Below are positions 20,161 through 28,935 of a stretch of 64,000 nucleotides of DNA, one piece after another. Made by a program: the position numbers and the translations under genes. The notes below the pieces were generated by a model. That model was not told where the DNA came from. It made no database searches and saw nothing but the letters and a program-made list of their open reading frames with translations. The DNA is from Larus michahellis (lineage: Eukaryota; Chordata; Aves; Charadriiformes; Laridae), in contig NC_133906.1 in NCBI RefSeq assembly GCF_964199755.1, forward strand, positions 620,001 to 684,000. Direction: 5' to 3'. Every line of letters starts with the position of its first letter. The first letter of the stretch is position 1.

Positions 20161-21624
20161 GCCTGCAACCCCCCCCTTGCCCGCTGCCAGCCCTCTGTGC
20201 CAACAACCTCCGTGGCAGCTGACGTGAGCCGGTGCCTCCCTCTTCCGAGGTGCCAGGTCAGCTGGCAAACACTGCCTGCGCACACCCGGCCTCGGGGACA
20301 TGGCGGGGAACTGGCAGGGGGAAAAAATCCCATCCCCATGCAGCGACATGCGCGGGGAGCCATTGCGCGGGGCTCCGCAGGGATGCAGCCCCTCAGCTGG
20401 GCCATCACTGTCCCACCTCGCTCTGCTGCCAAAGTCTTTCGGGCTGATGGCTGGAGGAGGCGGAAGGAAAAACATCCAGCAAACAATTGCAAAAGTCAAG
20501 TCTGAGCAAGAAGGAGGGCGTGAGCGGGGGGGGTTGCCAAATCCAGCAGTATTCCTTGGAGACACTGACAACAATGGCAGGAATACTTAATCACGCCTTG
20601 CTGAACCCAAACCGGCAGCGGGGCTGGGGGCTTGGGACCTTGAGGAACCAGCAAGGGGCTGCAGCCGACCTGAACGTGAGCTGGGACAAGACTCCATGTG
20701 CCCCCGGTGCTGACGTCAGCAGCATTTTCTGAGACATCACCTGGGCTGAGGACAAGGCCAAACACAACACGTGGCTGCCAGCAGGGTGAAGGGGACAGAG
20801 AAGTGCTGGCAGCCCCAAACACAACAGCCATGGGATGGGACGGCAGAGACAAGGACAGTGGCCAACAAGGAGGGGATTGCAAGACGAAGCTGTGACTGAA
20901 CCAGTCAGGCTCTCCATCGGAGCACAAACGTGGCCTCATGGACAAAAAGTGTCTCCGCCACTATCTCACGCTGCCACCACCACCCTTCTCCCATTGCCGG
21001 TACGGGGTGGCACACGGATGGAAGTCTGTCCCCTATCAGGGTGCCACCCCATCACCAAGGCCAGGAGGAGGTTTTAGCTCTGAACCGTGAGGTCCTGCCT
21101 CTTGTCTGATGCTGGTTTTGTGAGGTGCATTTCCCCTCCCGAATCCTGCCAGGCCACCTCTGGCACTAGACCCGCCAGGCCTGCGGCAGCGTGCCACGGT
21201 GCACGCCGGGATCCCCCCTCTTCTCCCCTGCCCGGCACCAGGCAATGAAGTTTCCCTTCTGCTTTCCCTCAGCCATCTCCCACCCGCCACAGCTTCAGCG
21301 CAGCCCCAAAGGGATCATCAGCTCCCCTGGGCTGCCCAGCCCCACGGCGCCGGACGGCCCGGGCTGGGGACAGGGGGTACCGCAGCGGCGGTGACTGATG
21401 AGCCCCCCCATCCGCGGCAGCGCCGGAGCAGGGGGTCCCCCCCCCCCACCCACCCACAGCCCCCGGCTCCCCGCCACCCCGGAGGGCTCCGGCCAGCGGG
21501 ATCCCCCCGCGGCTGCCGGGGAAGCCCTTCCCGGGGGCGGGACGGCCGGGCAGCTCCGCCCCGTCCCGCCCCGCCGCCTTCTACCCGCCGCGGGGCCGCG
21601 CTGCCGGAGAGCGGTTGCCGGTGC

Positions 21625-21696
<72 letters not shown>
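21625..21696 (+). repeat. HBEGF: Perfect hexamer repeat GGAGCA x12 in the HBEGF 5' leader
   Basis: Twelve exact copies of GGAGCA end 21 bp before the HBEGF ATG at 21718. The lack of any interruption suggests recent expansion and length polymorphism. In RNA it is a GGA-type repeat able to stack into quadruplexes; the reverse strand reads TGCTCC. It contains no ATG and no stop in any forward frame. Confidence 0.95.
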
Positions 21697-21698
<2 letters not shown>

Positions 21699-21717
21699 GA
21701 CGCGAGCGCCCCGGGTC

Positions 21718-21760
21718 ATGGACGGGCGGGCGGTGCTGATCCACGCGCTGCTGGCGGCAG
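21718..21760 (+). CDS. HBEGF: HBEGF exon 1, coding part
   Basis: ATG 21718 in a strong context (GTCATGG). It encodes MDGRAVLIHALLAA plus one base, the start of the signal peptide. The donor is GTGCGG. The 5' UTR lies upstream and includes the hexamer repeat. Confidence 0.9.
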
Positions 21761-24700
21761 GTGCGGACACGCGTGGGGAGGGTCCCGGGCGGGGGGCGAC
21801 GCGGCCGCGGGTCCCGGGCGGAGGGCGACGCGTCCCCGGTCTTGGTGCTGGGAAAAGCGTCCACAGCGCTGGACACGCGTGGGGGGTCCCGAGCACGTGC
21901 GTGTGTGTGTGTGAGATCGTGTGTGTGTGATCCTGAGCAACGGCGGGCACAGTCGCGGTCCCGAGTGGGGGGGTTGGGGGTGCACGGGCTACGTGGCCAC
22001 GTCCCCGGCCCCAGGCGGAGGGTACCGCGCACGGGTAGCACGGTCCTGGGCACGGGCGGAGGCAAACGTAAAAATCGGCCCCTGTGCCGGTCACGCGTGG
22101 GGGGTCCGGGGCAGGGTGAGCCTGACCGTTTGTTCTCCCCCCCCCTCGCAGTGTGCTCGGCGGCGGCGGGCGGGCTGGGCCGGGACGAGCTGCACAACGA
22201 GGTGCTGCACAAGGGCGGCGGCGGGGCGCCGGTCCCGGCCACAGCCCCGCTGCTCGGCGGCAGCCCGGAGAAGGAGGGCGGCGGAGCGGCCTCGGGGGAC
22301 GACCTCAGCGAGCTGCCGAGAGGTAGGGGCGGGCGGAGCCGCCGCCGGGGTGGCTGGGCGTCCCGGGCGGGAGTGGGGAGGGTCGGGGCGGCGGGAGTGG
22401 GGTCGGGGCGGGCCGGCGGCGGGGGCTGGGGGCGGTCGGAGCCGGGAGGAGGGCGCGGAGGGGCCGGGATGGGCTGGGCTCGGCTCCGCGGGTGCCCCGG
22501 CAGCAAGTCCCGCTCCGCTTCGGGGGGAGCTACGGGGCAGCCCCCAGTCCCCGGGTACCGAGCGCCCTTGGCAGCAGCCCAGAGTGGGGTCAGCCCATGG
22601 GGCAACCGGCCTTTGGCAACTCCTCGCCTTGCGCCAGGGGCTGTCCGTGTCCCCAAAGTCCCTGGCACGGGGATCCCAAGGGTTCCCGGGGCCCCTAACT
22701 CCTTGACCGGATGGAAGGTAGAGCCCTTCAGGGGGTCACAGCAGCTCCTGCCCTTAGGTGCGCAGCCCCGGCCCATGCCGCCTTCCAGATGGTGCCCGTG
22801 GTGGCGGGTGGCAAGGGGATCGATGTGAGTCACCCGCCGCCTACACACGGCTGCTCCTCATACCTAGGCAGGGTTAGTCAGCCGGCAGTCCCCGCTACGG
22901 GGGCGTTGAGGACACTGTCGCTCTGTTAGGCTCGCTGGGCATTCATGCTTGGCTCCTCTCCCCCAGCTTGGGACCAGCCAGTGTCCTGGGGACTCTCATG
23001 GGGGTGGGATGGGGGGCCCATCGCAGCCTGACGAGGGTGACTTGTACCTGTGCCTTGCACGTGTGACATGCTGAGATCAGTAACCTGGCACTAGGAGGAG
23101 CACGCTTTGCCCGTGCAGTTCATCTTCCCCTTTTCACGTGTTTTTCTTTGCTTTCTGGGACTATGACAAAAAACCTGCAAAAGTGGGCTGACCCCCTTGC
23201 ATCCAAGGGGATGCAGCCCCTGGGAAATGTTGTTACCCCTCCCGCTGGGGGGACATGCTCCAGCCTGCTCCTCTGTGCAGCCACCTGAGAAGGGGACCCT
23301 GTCCTACAGCAGGTGATCTGGCAGGCGTGGGCTCACCCTTTATCTGTGGGACAGGCTGAGGGGGTGGGGGATGTTTGGTTACTGAAGCCGCAGCCTCTTG
23401 GAGCGCTTTCTCAACGCCCTGAGCTGAGCTATGGACAAAAAAAATGTGCCTTTTATGTTGAAGGCAGCCCCCAGGGTGTCTGAGTAGGGGGAGAGCGGCA
23501 GCATCCCCCTGCCCACCTGGTCCGGACTTTTCCTACCAGCAAGATCTTCCAAATCTTCTCTGGCTGTCCTGGATAGAGCCTTGGGGAGGAGGGGTGGAGG
23601 CAGTGGAGATGGCCTGGAGGGTCAGGACATAACCCGCAGGGGAGGGGACAGCCCCTGCTGCCAGCCTGGGGCAGAGCCCCGGGCCTCACCCGGATCCGGG
23701 GGTTTCTCCAAGCCGCAGAGTTTCCCGGAGTATCAGTTTTCTCCAGGCGCGGTGTGAAGGATGTCGAAATAGCGAAATAACTTTGCTAGGTGTGCAACTG
23801 GTGTGCTGCAGCACGAGAGGCGCTCAGCGGGGAGGAGGAGATGGGCTTGGGTACGTCAGGAAGTAGCTGAGGAGGAATTAGGCAGGTTACAACTCGACAG
23901 GTTGGACTTGGCTGCCCTCTCCTCCTCGAGCAGTTCCTATTTCCCGGCGTTCACTGGAGTTAAGCGCAGTGGTATCGGGGGTAGCCAAGCAGTCCTTCTC
24001 AGAGCAGTGAGCGCTCTCTAGCATCTAGGCACCTCGCACGATCAAGCTGTGGGCTGATTTTTTGGGGGCACCTGCATGTCTTAAAACTATTCCATAAGAT
24101 TGCTGGTTTTGGTCCGTGCCCAGGTGAGGAGCTCAGTGCTCTGGTTCCTTCCCACCAACCCAGCGGGGAGCTGGCCTCGCACCAAAAGCCACTGGTCTCT
24201 GCACCGCAATTAAAATGTACCTTTTTAATTCACGGGGACACTGTCCTTGCCATCTCTTTGGCTCTGCAAAGCTAAAAATTAAGCCAGGCTTGCTCTCTTA
24301 ATCCTGCTCTGGGCTCACAGGAAGGAGAGTCGGTCAGAGTCATGAATAGGGTCTTACAAAAGACTGCACTCATCAGGGAAATAAAAGCTAGTAAAGGGGC
24401 AAGTAGCAATTTTCTATGTTCAGTGGAAACTGGTGCATATAATAGCAACATTTGAGATGCATAAAGCTCTGTTTCCCCCCTCCCCCCACCCTGATTCCTT
24501 TCTTTCCTTGAGAATTGTTCTTATGAATCGGAAAGGCCATGATATTTGTGAGAAGCTGGAAAAAAAAAAAACCCAAAACAAAAACCACAAATGGGAACGC
24601 CCCCCGCCCCGCTCTGCTCGGGGGCAGATCGCCGCACAAAGGGCTGCGGGAGTGCCAGGGCTGAGCTGGCTGCAGCAGCCCGGGGTTTGCCGCTCTGCCT

Positions 24701-27280
24701 TCTGGTGCACGGAGGTGATCTGACCGCTGTTTTCTCCTTCCCTAATTGTTTTCCAGTTGCTTTCCTGTCAAAGCCTCAAGGCCTGGTTACTCCCAAGAAA
24801 AAAGGAAACGGGAATAAAAAAAGAAAAGGCAAAGGCCTGGGGAAGAAGAGAGACCCGTGTCTGCGGAAGTACAAGGATTTCTGTATTCACGGCGAGTGCA
24901 AATACATCCGAGAGCTGGGAGCTCCCTCCTGCATGTGAGTTGCTGGCGTGTGCCTGTGCCGGGGGAGCCTTAGTCATGGTTCCTTCAATTCTCCAGGCTG
25001 GGCAGAGGAAGAGCAGAGGAGATATTTTTAGTGCGTGTTCCCAGTCCATGCAGGGACAGTTCTGACTTGGCCTCTTCCTTGTGCTTCTTGAGCAATGTCC
25101 ATACCCCACCAAAACCCGTTGTGGACTTAGACCCGGTATCCTCTGCTGGCGTAGTGAGCTCCGGCCGAGCTGCTGCACGGAGACCCGCAGCAGTGGGGTT
25201 CAGAGGACGATGAGCAGGGGCTGGGCTCTTGCAGCCAAGGTGTTCGGCAGATCTGGTTTGCGAGACCCCATCCTGACTCTGAAAGCCTGCGTTCCCCCCC
25301 GTCCCTCACTGCTGCCAGCCTTGGCTGAGAGCTCAGGGCTCCCGCGGCTGTCGGGGTGTACTGGTGCAGGCAGGAGGAGCATCTCTGCCTTGGCACCAGC
25401 CAGGTGGATTGGAGGCAGCACCTTTAGGGACAGTCTGCCAAAGCCATGCCCAAGCTGTCCCTTGGCCCTGATGAAGGACAGGGCTGTGTACCTCCCCCCC
25501 TACCCCCTTGGGATGCAGGTAAAGAGCAGGGAGTAGATGAGGCAAGCGAAGGAGAAAGCCTGCTGCCGGGGCACCTGGATCCAGCATTGCTACCATGGGA
25601 AATAGCCGGGGTGTGCATTTGATCCCTGCTGACGTGGGCAGGGGTTGAGCTGGCAGATCTATAAGAGGCTTTGTTCTTTGCTATCAATCCTCTGAGCCAC
25701 CCAGCCCTGCGCCCAGAGCCTGGGGAAGATAATAGCTCCCTGGCTTATGGTGCCCACAAGATCTCGTGCCCTGCAATCCGCAGGGATCAGGCTCCGCATA
25801 GCTCCTTGAACCGCTTAGATTCTCTCTGCCTGGAAGCTGCCATGAAGTTGGGCCCTTGCACAGGGGGCTCGGGACTGCCAGCAAGAGGACATCTCTGCTG
25901 GCCCTGGTGACCCAGCACGATGTGGGGTGCAGCACCCTCTGCCTAGGACTGGGACAGTCCCCTGCCTGGCATTCCTTGCCCAGCCCCCTGCCCTTCCCGG
26001 ATCCCTGGGGCTGGGGAACGCGGGCCCTGGGACATGGGCAAGCAGGAGGGGCCTGGGGGCCGGCTGGGGCTCTCCAGTCTGGTGGCCCATCCCTGGGTGA
26101 CATCTTCCCAGAGCCATCATGGTTTTTTAGGAACAGCAGGCAACTGCCCCAGTGCCCTCCACAAGGCCTTGTGTCACTTGGTTGTGGCTGCTCTCGGAGG
26201 CTGGCTGCCCATGTCACAGGCTCTCCTGGATCATTGCTTCCTTGTGCTGGTCCCCGGGGTGGGATGAGGATGCTGCCAAGCTGGGTGCCACACCTCTGCC
26301 ATGTGCTCAGCCTTTCTGCCATGGCTGGGAGGTGGCACTGGCACATGGAGTTGTTGGAAGCTGGGGCAGGAGGGCTGGGCTGAGAACCCATCTTGGAGAT
26401 AAGCTTGAGGGTCAGTGGCACTGGATATAGAGAGATATATATATCTGGTCGCATCAGTGTGCTTTGACTCACGGGGAGGGTTGGCAGCCTTGCAGCTCTG
26501 CTGGGGAGCGTTATTTCTGTTACATGAGTAACCCCCTGAGTCTGCAGGGAGGTGGCACCTCTCTGGCTGGCAGGGTGTGCAGGGGCATCCTGCTCCAAGG
26601 GGAGTGCTGAGCTCTGGTCCAGCTGCCTCTCTCCTCCCTTGCATGAGGCTTTCTACTTCCAGAGGTGGTCTGGGCAGCCTGGCTCTGCCTGGGGATGCTT
26701 GGGAAGAGCACAGACCCTGGTGCCTTTTACTGGGGGAGCTCAACCTTTCTGGGAGTCTTCACTTGGTGCTTGGGGCAGAAGAAACTTAACACCAGGGAGG
26801 TGATGGTGACCAAGGGGAACAGGCAGGGTGCTGACTAAGGCTGAACAAAGAGGCAGGTCCTTTCCATGGGGGTGTGAGGGACCCAATGATCTTCTGTGCT
26901 TGGTCACTACCAACCTTTAAGACTTTTCTTCTCACCCAGATGCCAGCCAGGATATCATGGAGAGAGATGCCACGGCCTCTCGCTGCCTGTGGAGCGCCAG
27001 CCCAGCGCATACGACCACACCACGGCACTGGCTGTCGTCGCTGTTGTCCTGTCCTCCCTGTGTCTCGTCATCATCGCAGCCCTGCTGATGCTCAGGTGAG
27101 TGGGATGGGGCTGAGCCATTGGATCCACATCCCCGGGAAGACCACATGCAGGGGAGGGTAGCGGGGACTTCTTTGTGCTCTGAGCATCTCTCTGCTTGGC
27201 CTCACAGGTGTCACAAGAGGGGTGCCTACAATGTAGAAAATGAAGAGAAAATCAAGCTGGGCATCACTGTGAATCACTGA
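21718..27280 (+). CDS. HBEGF: HBEGF, heparin-binding EGF-like growth factor precursor, whole gene span, 5 coding exons
   Basis: HBEGF is a single-pass membrane precursor, shed by metalloproteases to a soluble ligand of EGFR and ERBB4; it is also known as the diphtheria toxin receptor of vertebrate cells. The five exons join in phase to 206 residues (about 208 in mammals). Residues 1-21 are a signal peptide (MDGRAVLIHALLAA and VCSAAAG). Residues 22-71 form a divergent Gly-rich propeptide. Residues 85-103 are the basic heparin-binding stretch (KKKGNGNKKRKGKGLGKKR). Residues 106-141 are the EGF domain with six cysteines at 106, 114, 119, 130, 132 and 141. The stalk is GLSLPVERQPSAYDHTT, then one transmembrane helix at about 161-182 and a short tail ending VENEEKIKLGITVNH. 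The start has G at -3 and +4. The gene is divergent from SLC4A9 and tandem with PFDN1. Confidence 0.96.
21761..22151 (+). other. HBEGF: HBEGF intron 1 (391 bp), GC-rich with three CACGCGTG palindromes
   Basis: Within the CpG island. It carries CACGCGTG at 21768-21775, 21874-21881 and 22092-22099, each followed by a G run and GGTCC, plus a GT-rich stretch at 21899-21930 and two near copies of GTCCCGGGCGG.GGGCGACGCG. The copies look like short internal duplications. The motif resembles class C or E-box-like sites; binding is unproven. Confidence 0.7.
22152..22322 (+). CDS. HBEGF: HBEGF exon 2 (propeptide)
   Basis: Acceptor CCCCCCTCGCAG and donor GTAGGG. It completes the signal peptide (VCSAAAG) and encodes a Gly/Ala/Pro-rich propeptide ending DDLSELPR. 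Little but the ending, which parallels DLDLLR, matches mammalian HBEGF, so the exon was placed by splice sites and phase. Confidence 0.88.
22323..24756 (+). other. HBEGF: HBEGF intron 2 (2.4 kb)
   Basis: Mostly unique sequence with the CpG island fading by about 22.5 kb. An A-rich tract lies near 24560-24590. No repeat family or extra exon is recognised. Confidence 0.6.
24757..24934 (+). CDS. HBEGF: HBEGF exon 3 (heparin-binding stretch and first part of the EGF domain)
   Basis: Acceptor TTGTTTTCCAG and donor GTGAGT. It encodes VAFLSKPQGLVTPKKK, the basic run and DPCLRKYKDFCIHGECKYIR up to the fourth EGF cysteine (APSC). The match to mammalian HBEGF is very strong. Confidence 0.97.
24935..26939 (+). 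other. HBEGF: HBEGF intron 3 (2.0 kb)
   Basis: Unique, moderately GC-rich sequence. A small AT-rich near-palindrome (GATATATATATC) is near 26429-26443. No exon, RNA gene or mobile element is recognised. Confidence 0.6.
26940..27095 (+). CDS. HBEGF: HBEGF exon 4 (end of EGF domain, stalk, transmembrane segment)
   Basis: Acceptor TTCTCACCCAG and donor GTGAGT. It encodes CQPGYHGERCHGLSLPVE, the juxtamembrane stalk where shedding occurs in the family, and the hydrophobic helix LAVVAVVLSSLCLVIIAALL. Confidence 0.97.
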
Positions 27281-27300
27281 GGATGCCGGGTGCTGGCGAG
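27208..27300 (+). CDS. HBEGF: HBEGF exon 5 (cytoplasmic tail, stop at 27278-27280)
   Basis: Acceptor GGCCTCACAG. It encodes CHKRGAYNVENEEKIKLGIT and VNH, then TGA at 27278-27280. Twenty bases of 3' UTR follow before the donor GTGAGC at 27301, so translation ends in the penultimate exon, as in mammals. The stop is only 20 bp from the junction, within the distance usually tolerated by nonsense-mediated decay. Confidence 0.95.
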
Positions 27301-28778
27301 GTGAGCTCCTGGCTGGGCATGGGGCAGCAGTGGGGCTGGTGGGGCTTTGCTTGTTCACGCTGGCTGGGACTGCTATGTGGGTCATGTGCCACAGCCAGGC
27401 AGGAGCTGAAGGCAGTTTGAGCCTGGAGAAGCAGCACCATTTGGCCCAAGAGCCTGGGCTGCCCTGGGGCTCCAGCCCTCCTTCCTCCTCTTCTTCCGCA
27501 GGCTCCTGTCCCCTGACACCCCTGGCCACCACCACCGTCTCCTCCTCCTTTCTGACCTTAAGGCCCTGCTTTGCCCTGTTGCACGCTTTCTAGATGTTTG
27601 GCAGTGGGGAAGCTGCTTCTGGCCTCCACCCCCCACCCCCCCCCAACTCGTTCTGCTCCCTCTCTGACCCTCTGAGTCACTTCCCCTACTTAGATATTGC
27701 CTCTATTTATACATATACAAAAAAAAAAAAAAACCCACACCACCCTTCCTTTTCACTCCTACTCTTCTTATTACTTGCACCAACGTAATGCCTTGCAGCT
27801 GGGCATGGGGACAGCTTGCTGCCAGCCCCACGCGATGTTACTCTGGTTGGGCGGTGGGGTGTGCTCTGCCCAGGGGTGGCCACGCGCTGGAAAGCTTGCA
27901 GACTTCCTGTGGTCTAGTCCAAGCCCTGACGTTAGATGTGCCCAAATGTATTACAGCTACTTCTCTTTTCCAAAAAAAAAAAAAAAAAGACAAAGCTTTG
28001 TTCTTTGTGAGGATGAAGTCATGCCTTCAAAGAATTTCTGTGATGTTGGTAATCGTGTCGGGAGTGGGATTTTTTTTAGCTGATTCAGCACAAGGTTTTC
28101 ATCACTGTCCCTTCTGCCCTGGGGATTTCTGGGTGGATGTGTCCAGGGGAAAAAGTGCAATGGTCCCTGGAAGGGGAAGCATGGTGGACATGGGGTGTGA
28201 TGCTTAGCCGCTCTTCCCTCGGCATCCTGGCTCTGATCCTCCCAGGTCCAGCTCTGCAAGGTGGCGAGTGGCTGTTGCTGCTGGGGCTCCGGTGGCTGCG
28301 AGGGCTCTCCCGCCGGGCTGGGTGGGACGGGCACCTTGGCTCTGCCATGCAGGGCTGTGTTGTGAGCTCTCCTGCTGCAGTCTTGCAGGGATCGGCACTA
28401 ATGCACTTCTACCTCCTGGAAGAGGCGAGAGCCGTGGAGCCAGCGCCGTCCCTGGGAGCCCGCAGCGCAGCGGGAGCTCGCTGGAGCAGCAGGACAAGCA
28501 CCCGCTTCATGGCTGGTCAGGAAACGGTGTCACTGCAGGGAGCTTCGTGGCCATCCGCGGGACGGAGGGGGCTCGGGAGAGGCACTTGTCGGTCAGGCGG
28601 CTGCCTGGAGGCGAGAGAGACTGGCCAGCTGGCAGCAGAGGGGCTCTCCAGCAGCTCTCTGTCCACTGCGGTGCATGCCGAGGAACAAACTGTGAAAGGC
28701 GAGGAGACCAGGCTCGGGGCTTTCTTAGGCGCAGGAGGGGTGGGAGGGTAACCGCTATTTAACAAGACGTTTTTCATT

Positions 28779-28834
28779 TTAAATTATATATTTATTTTAG
28801 ATAAACTGTACATAGTATTTATATTTATTGTAGG
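28779..28834 (+). promoter_or_regulatory. HBEGF: AU-rich element cluster in the HBEGF 3' UTR
   Basis: A 56-bp AT-rich stretch with repeated TATTTAT/ATTTA motifs around 28789, 28817 and 28823. It closely resembles the end of mammalian HBEGF 3' UTRs. AU-rich elements normally confer rapid mRNA decay, as expected for an immediate-early growth factor; function here is inferred. Confidence 0.75.
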
Positions 28835-28912
28835 TCTGGCCCTGTATCCTTCATGTAGGTCAAGACGACAGGGTCAGACCTCCCTTATTTTTTAAGTGCA
28901 ATGTAATATTCT

Positions 28913-28918
28913 AATAAA
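28913..28918 (+). terminator. HBEGF: HBEGF poly(A) signal AATAAA
   Basis: Canonical AATAAA following the AU-rich segment, with a GT-rich stretch (TTGGGTTGTTC) about 20-30 bp downstream as the likely cleavage-factor site. Confidence 0.85.
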
Positions 28919-28935
28919 TAACATTTGTTACGAAC

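Larger units (their letters stand above)
17721..21400. other. SLC4A9-HBEGF divergent intergenic region
   Basis: About 3.7 kb of GC-rich sequence between two genes transcribed away from each other. It holds four simple or minisatellite repeats (listed separately) and no exon that I can support. It is the likely location of distal control elements for both genes, but no specific site beyond the core promoters is convincing. Confidence 0.6.
21400..22520 (+). promoter_or_regulatory. HBEGF: CpG island at the HBEGF promoter, exons 1-2 and intron 1
   Basis: A dense CpG, GC-rich region spanning the HBEGF start codon. Several GGGCGGG and CCCGCCCC boxes (for example 21536-21570) fit Sp/KLF binding. 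No TATA box is visible just upstream, so transcription probably starts at several sites within about 200 bp before 21718. The coding part of the island uses almost only G/C-ending codons. Confidence 0.75.
27502..28935 (+). other. HBEGF: HBEGF exon 6, 3' UTR only
   Basis: Acceptor TTCTTCCGCAG at 27491-27501. It runs about 1.4 kb to a poly(A) signal AATAAA at 28913-28918. It contains two A tracts (about 27719-27733 and 27971-27988) and an AU-rich segment near its end. Mammalian HBEGF also has a separate non-coding last exon. Confidence 0.85.

Noticed and set aside
21199-21930. A plus-strand frame translating the GGAGCA repeat as an Arg-Ser, Gly-Ala or Glu-Gln run and overlapping the HBEGF start
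   Set aside because: The repeat has no stops in any frame, so openness is not evidence; no ATG in good context leads into it, and the conserved HBEGF frame begins at 21718.
21295-22848. A 517-codon minus-strand frame across HBEGF exons 1-2
   Set aside because: Includes a Cys-Ser run that is the hexamer repeat read backwards, and it is antisense to the true exons.
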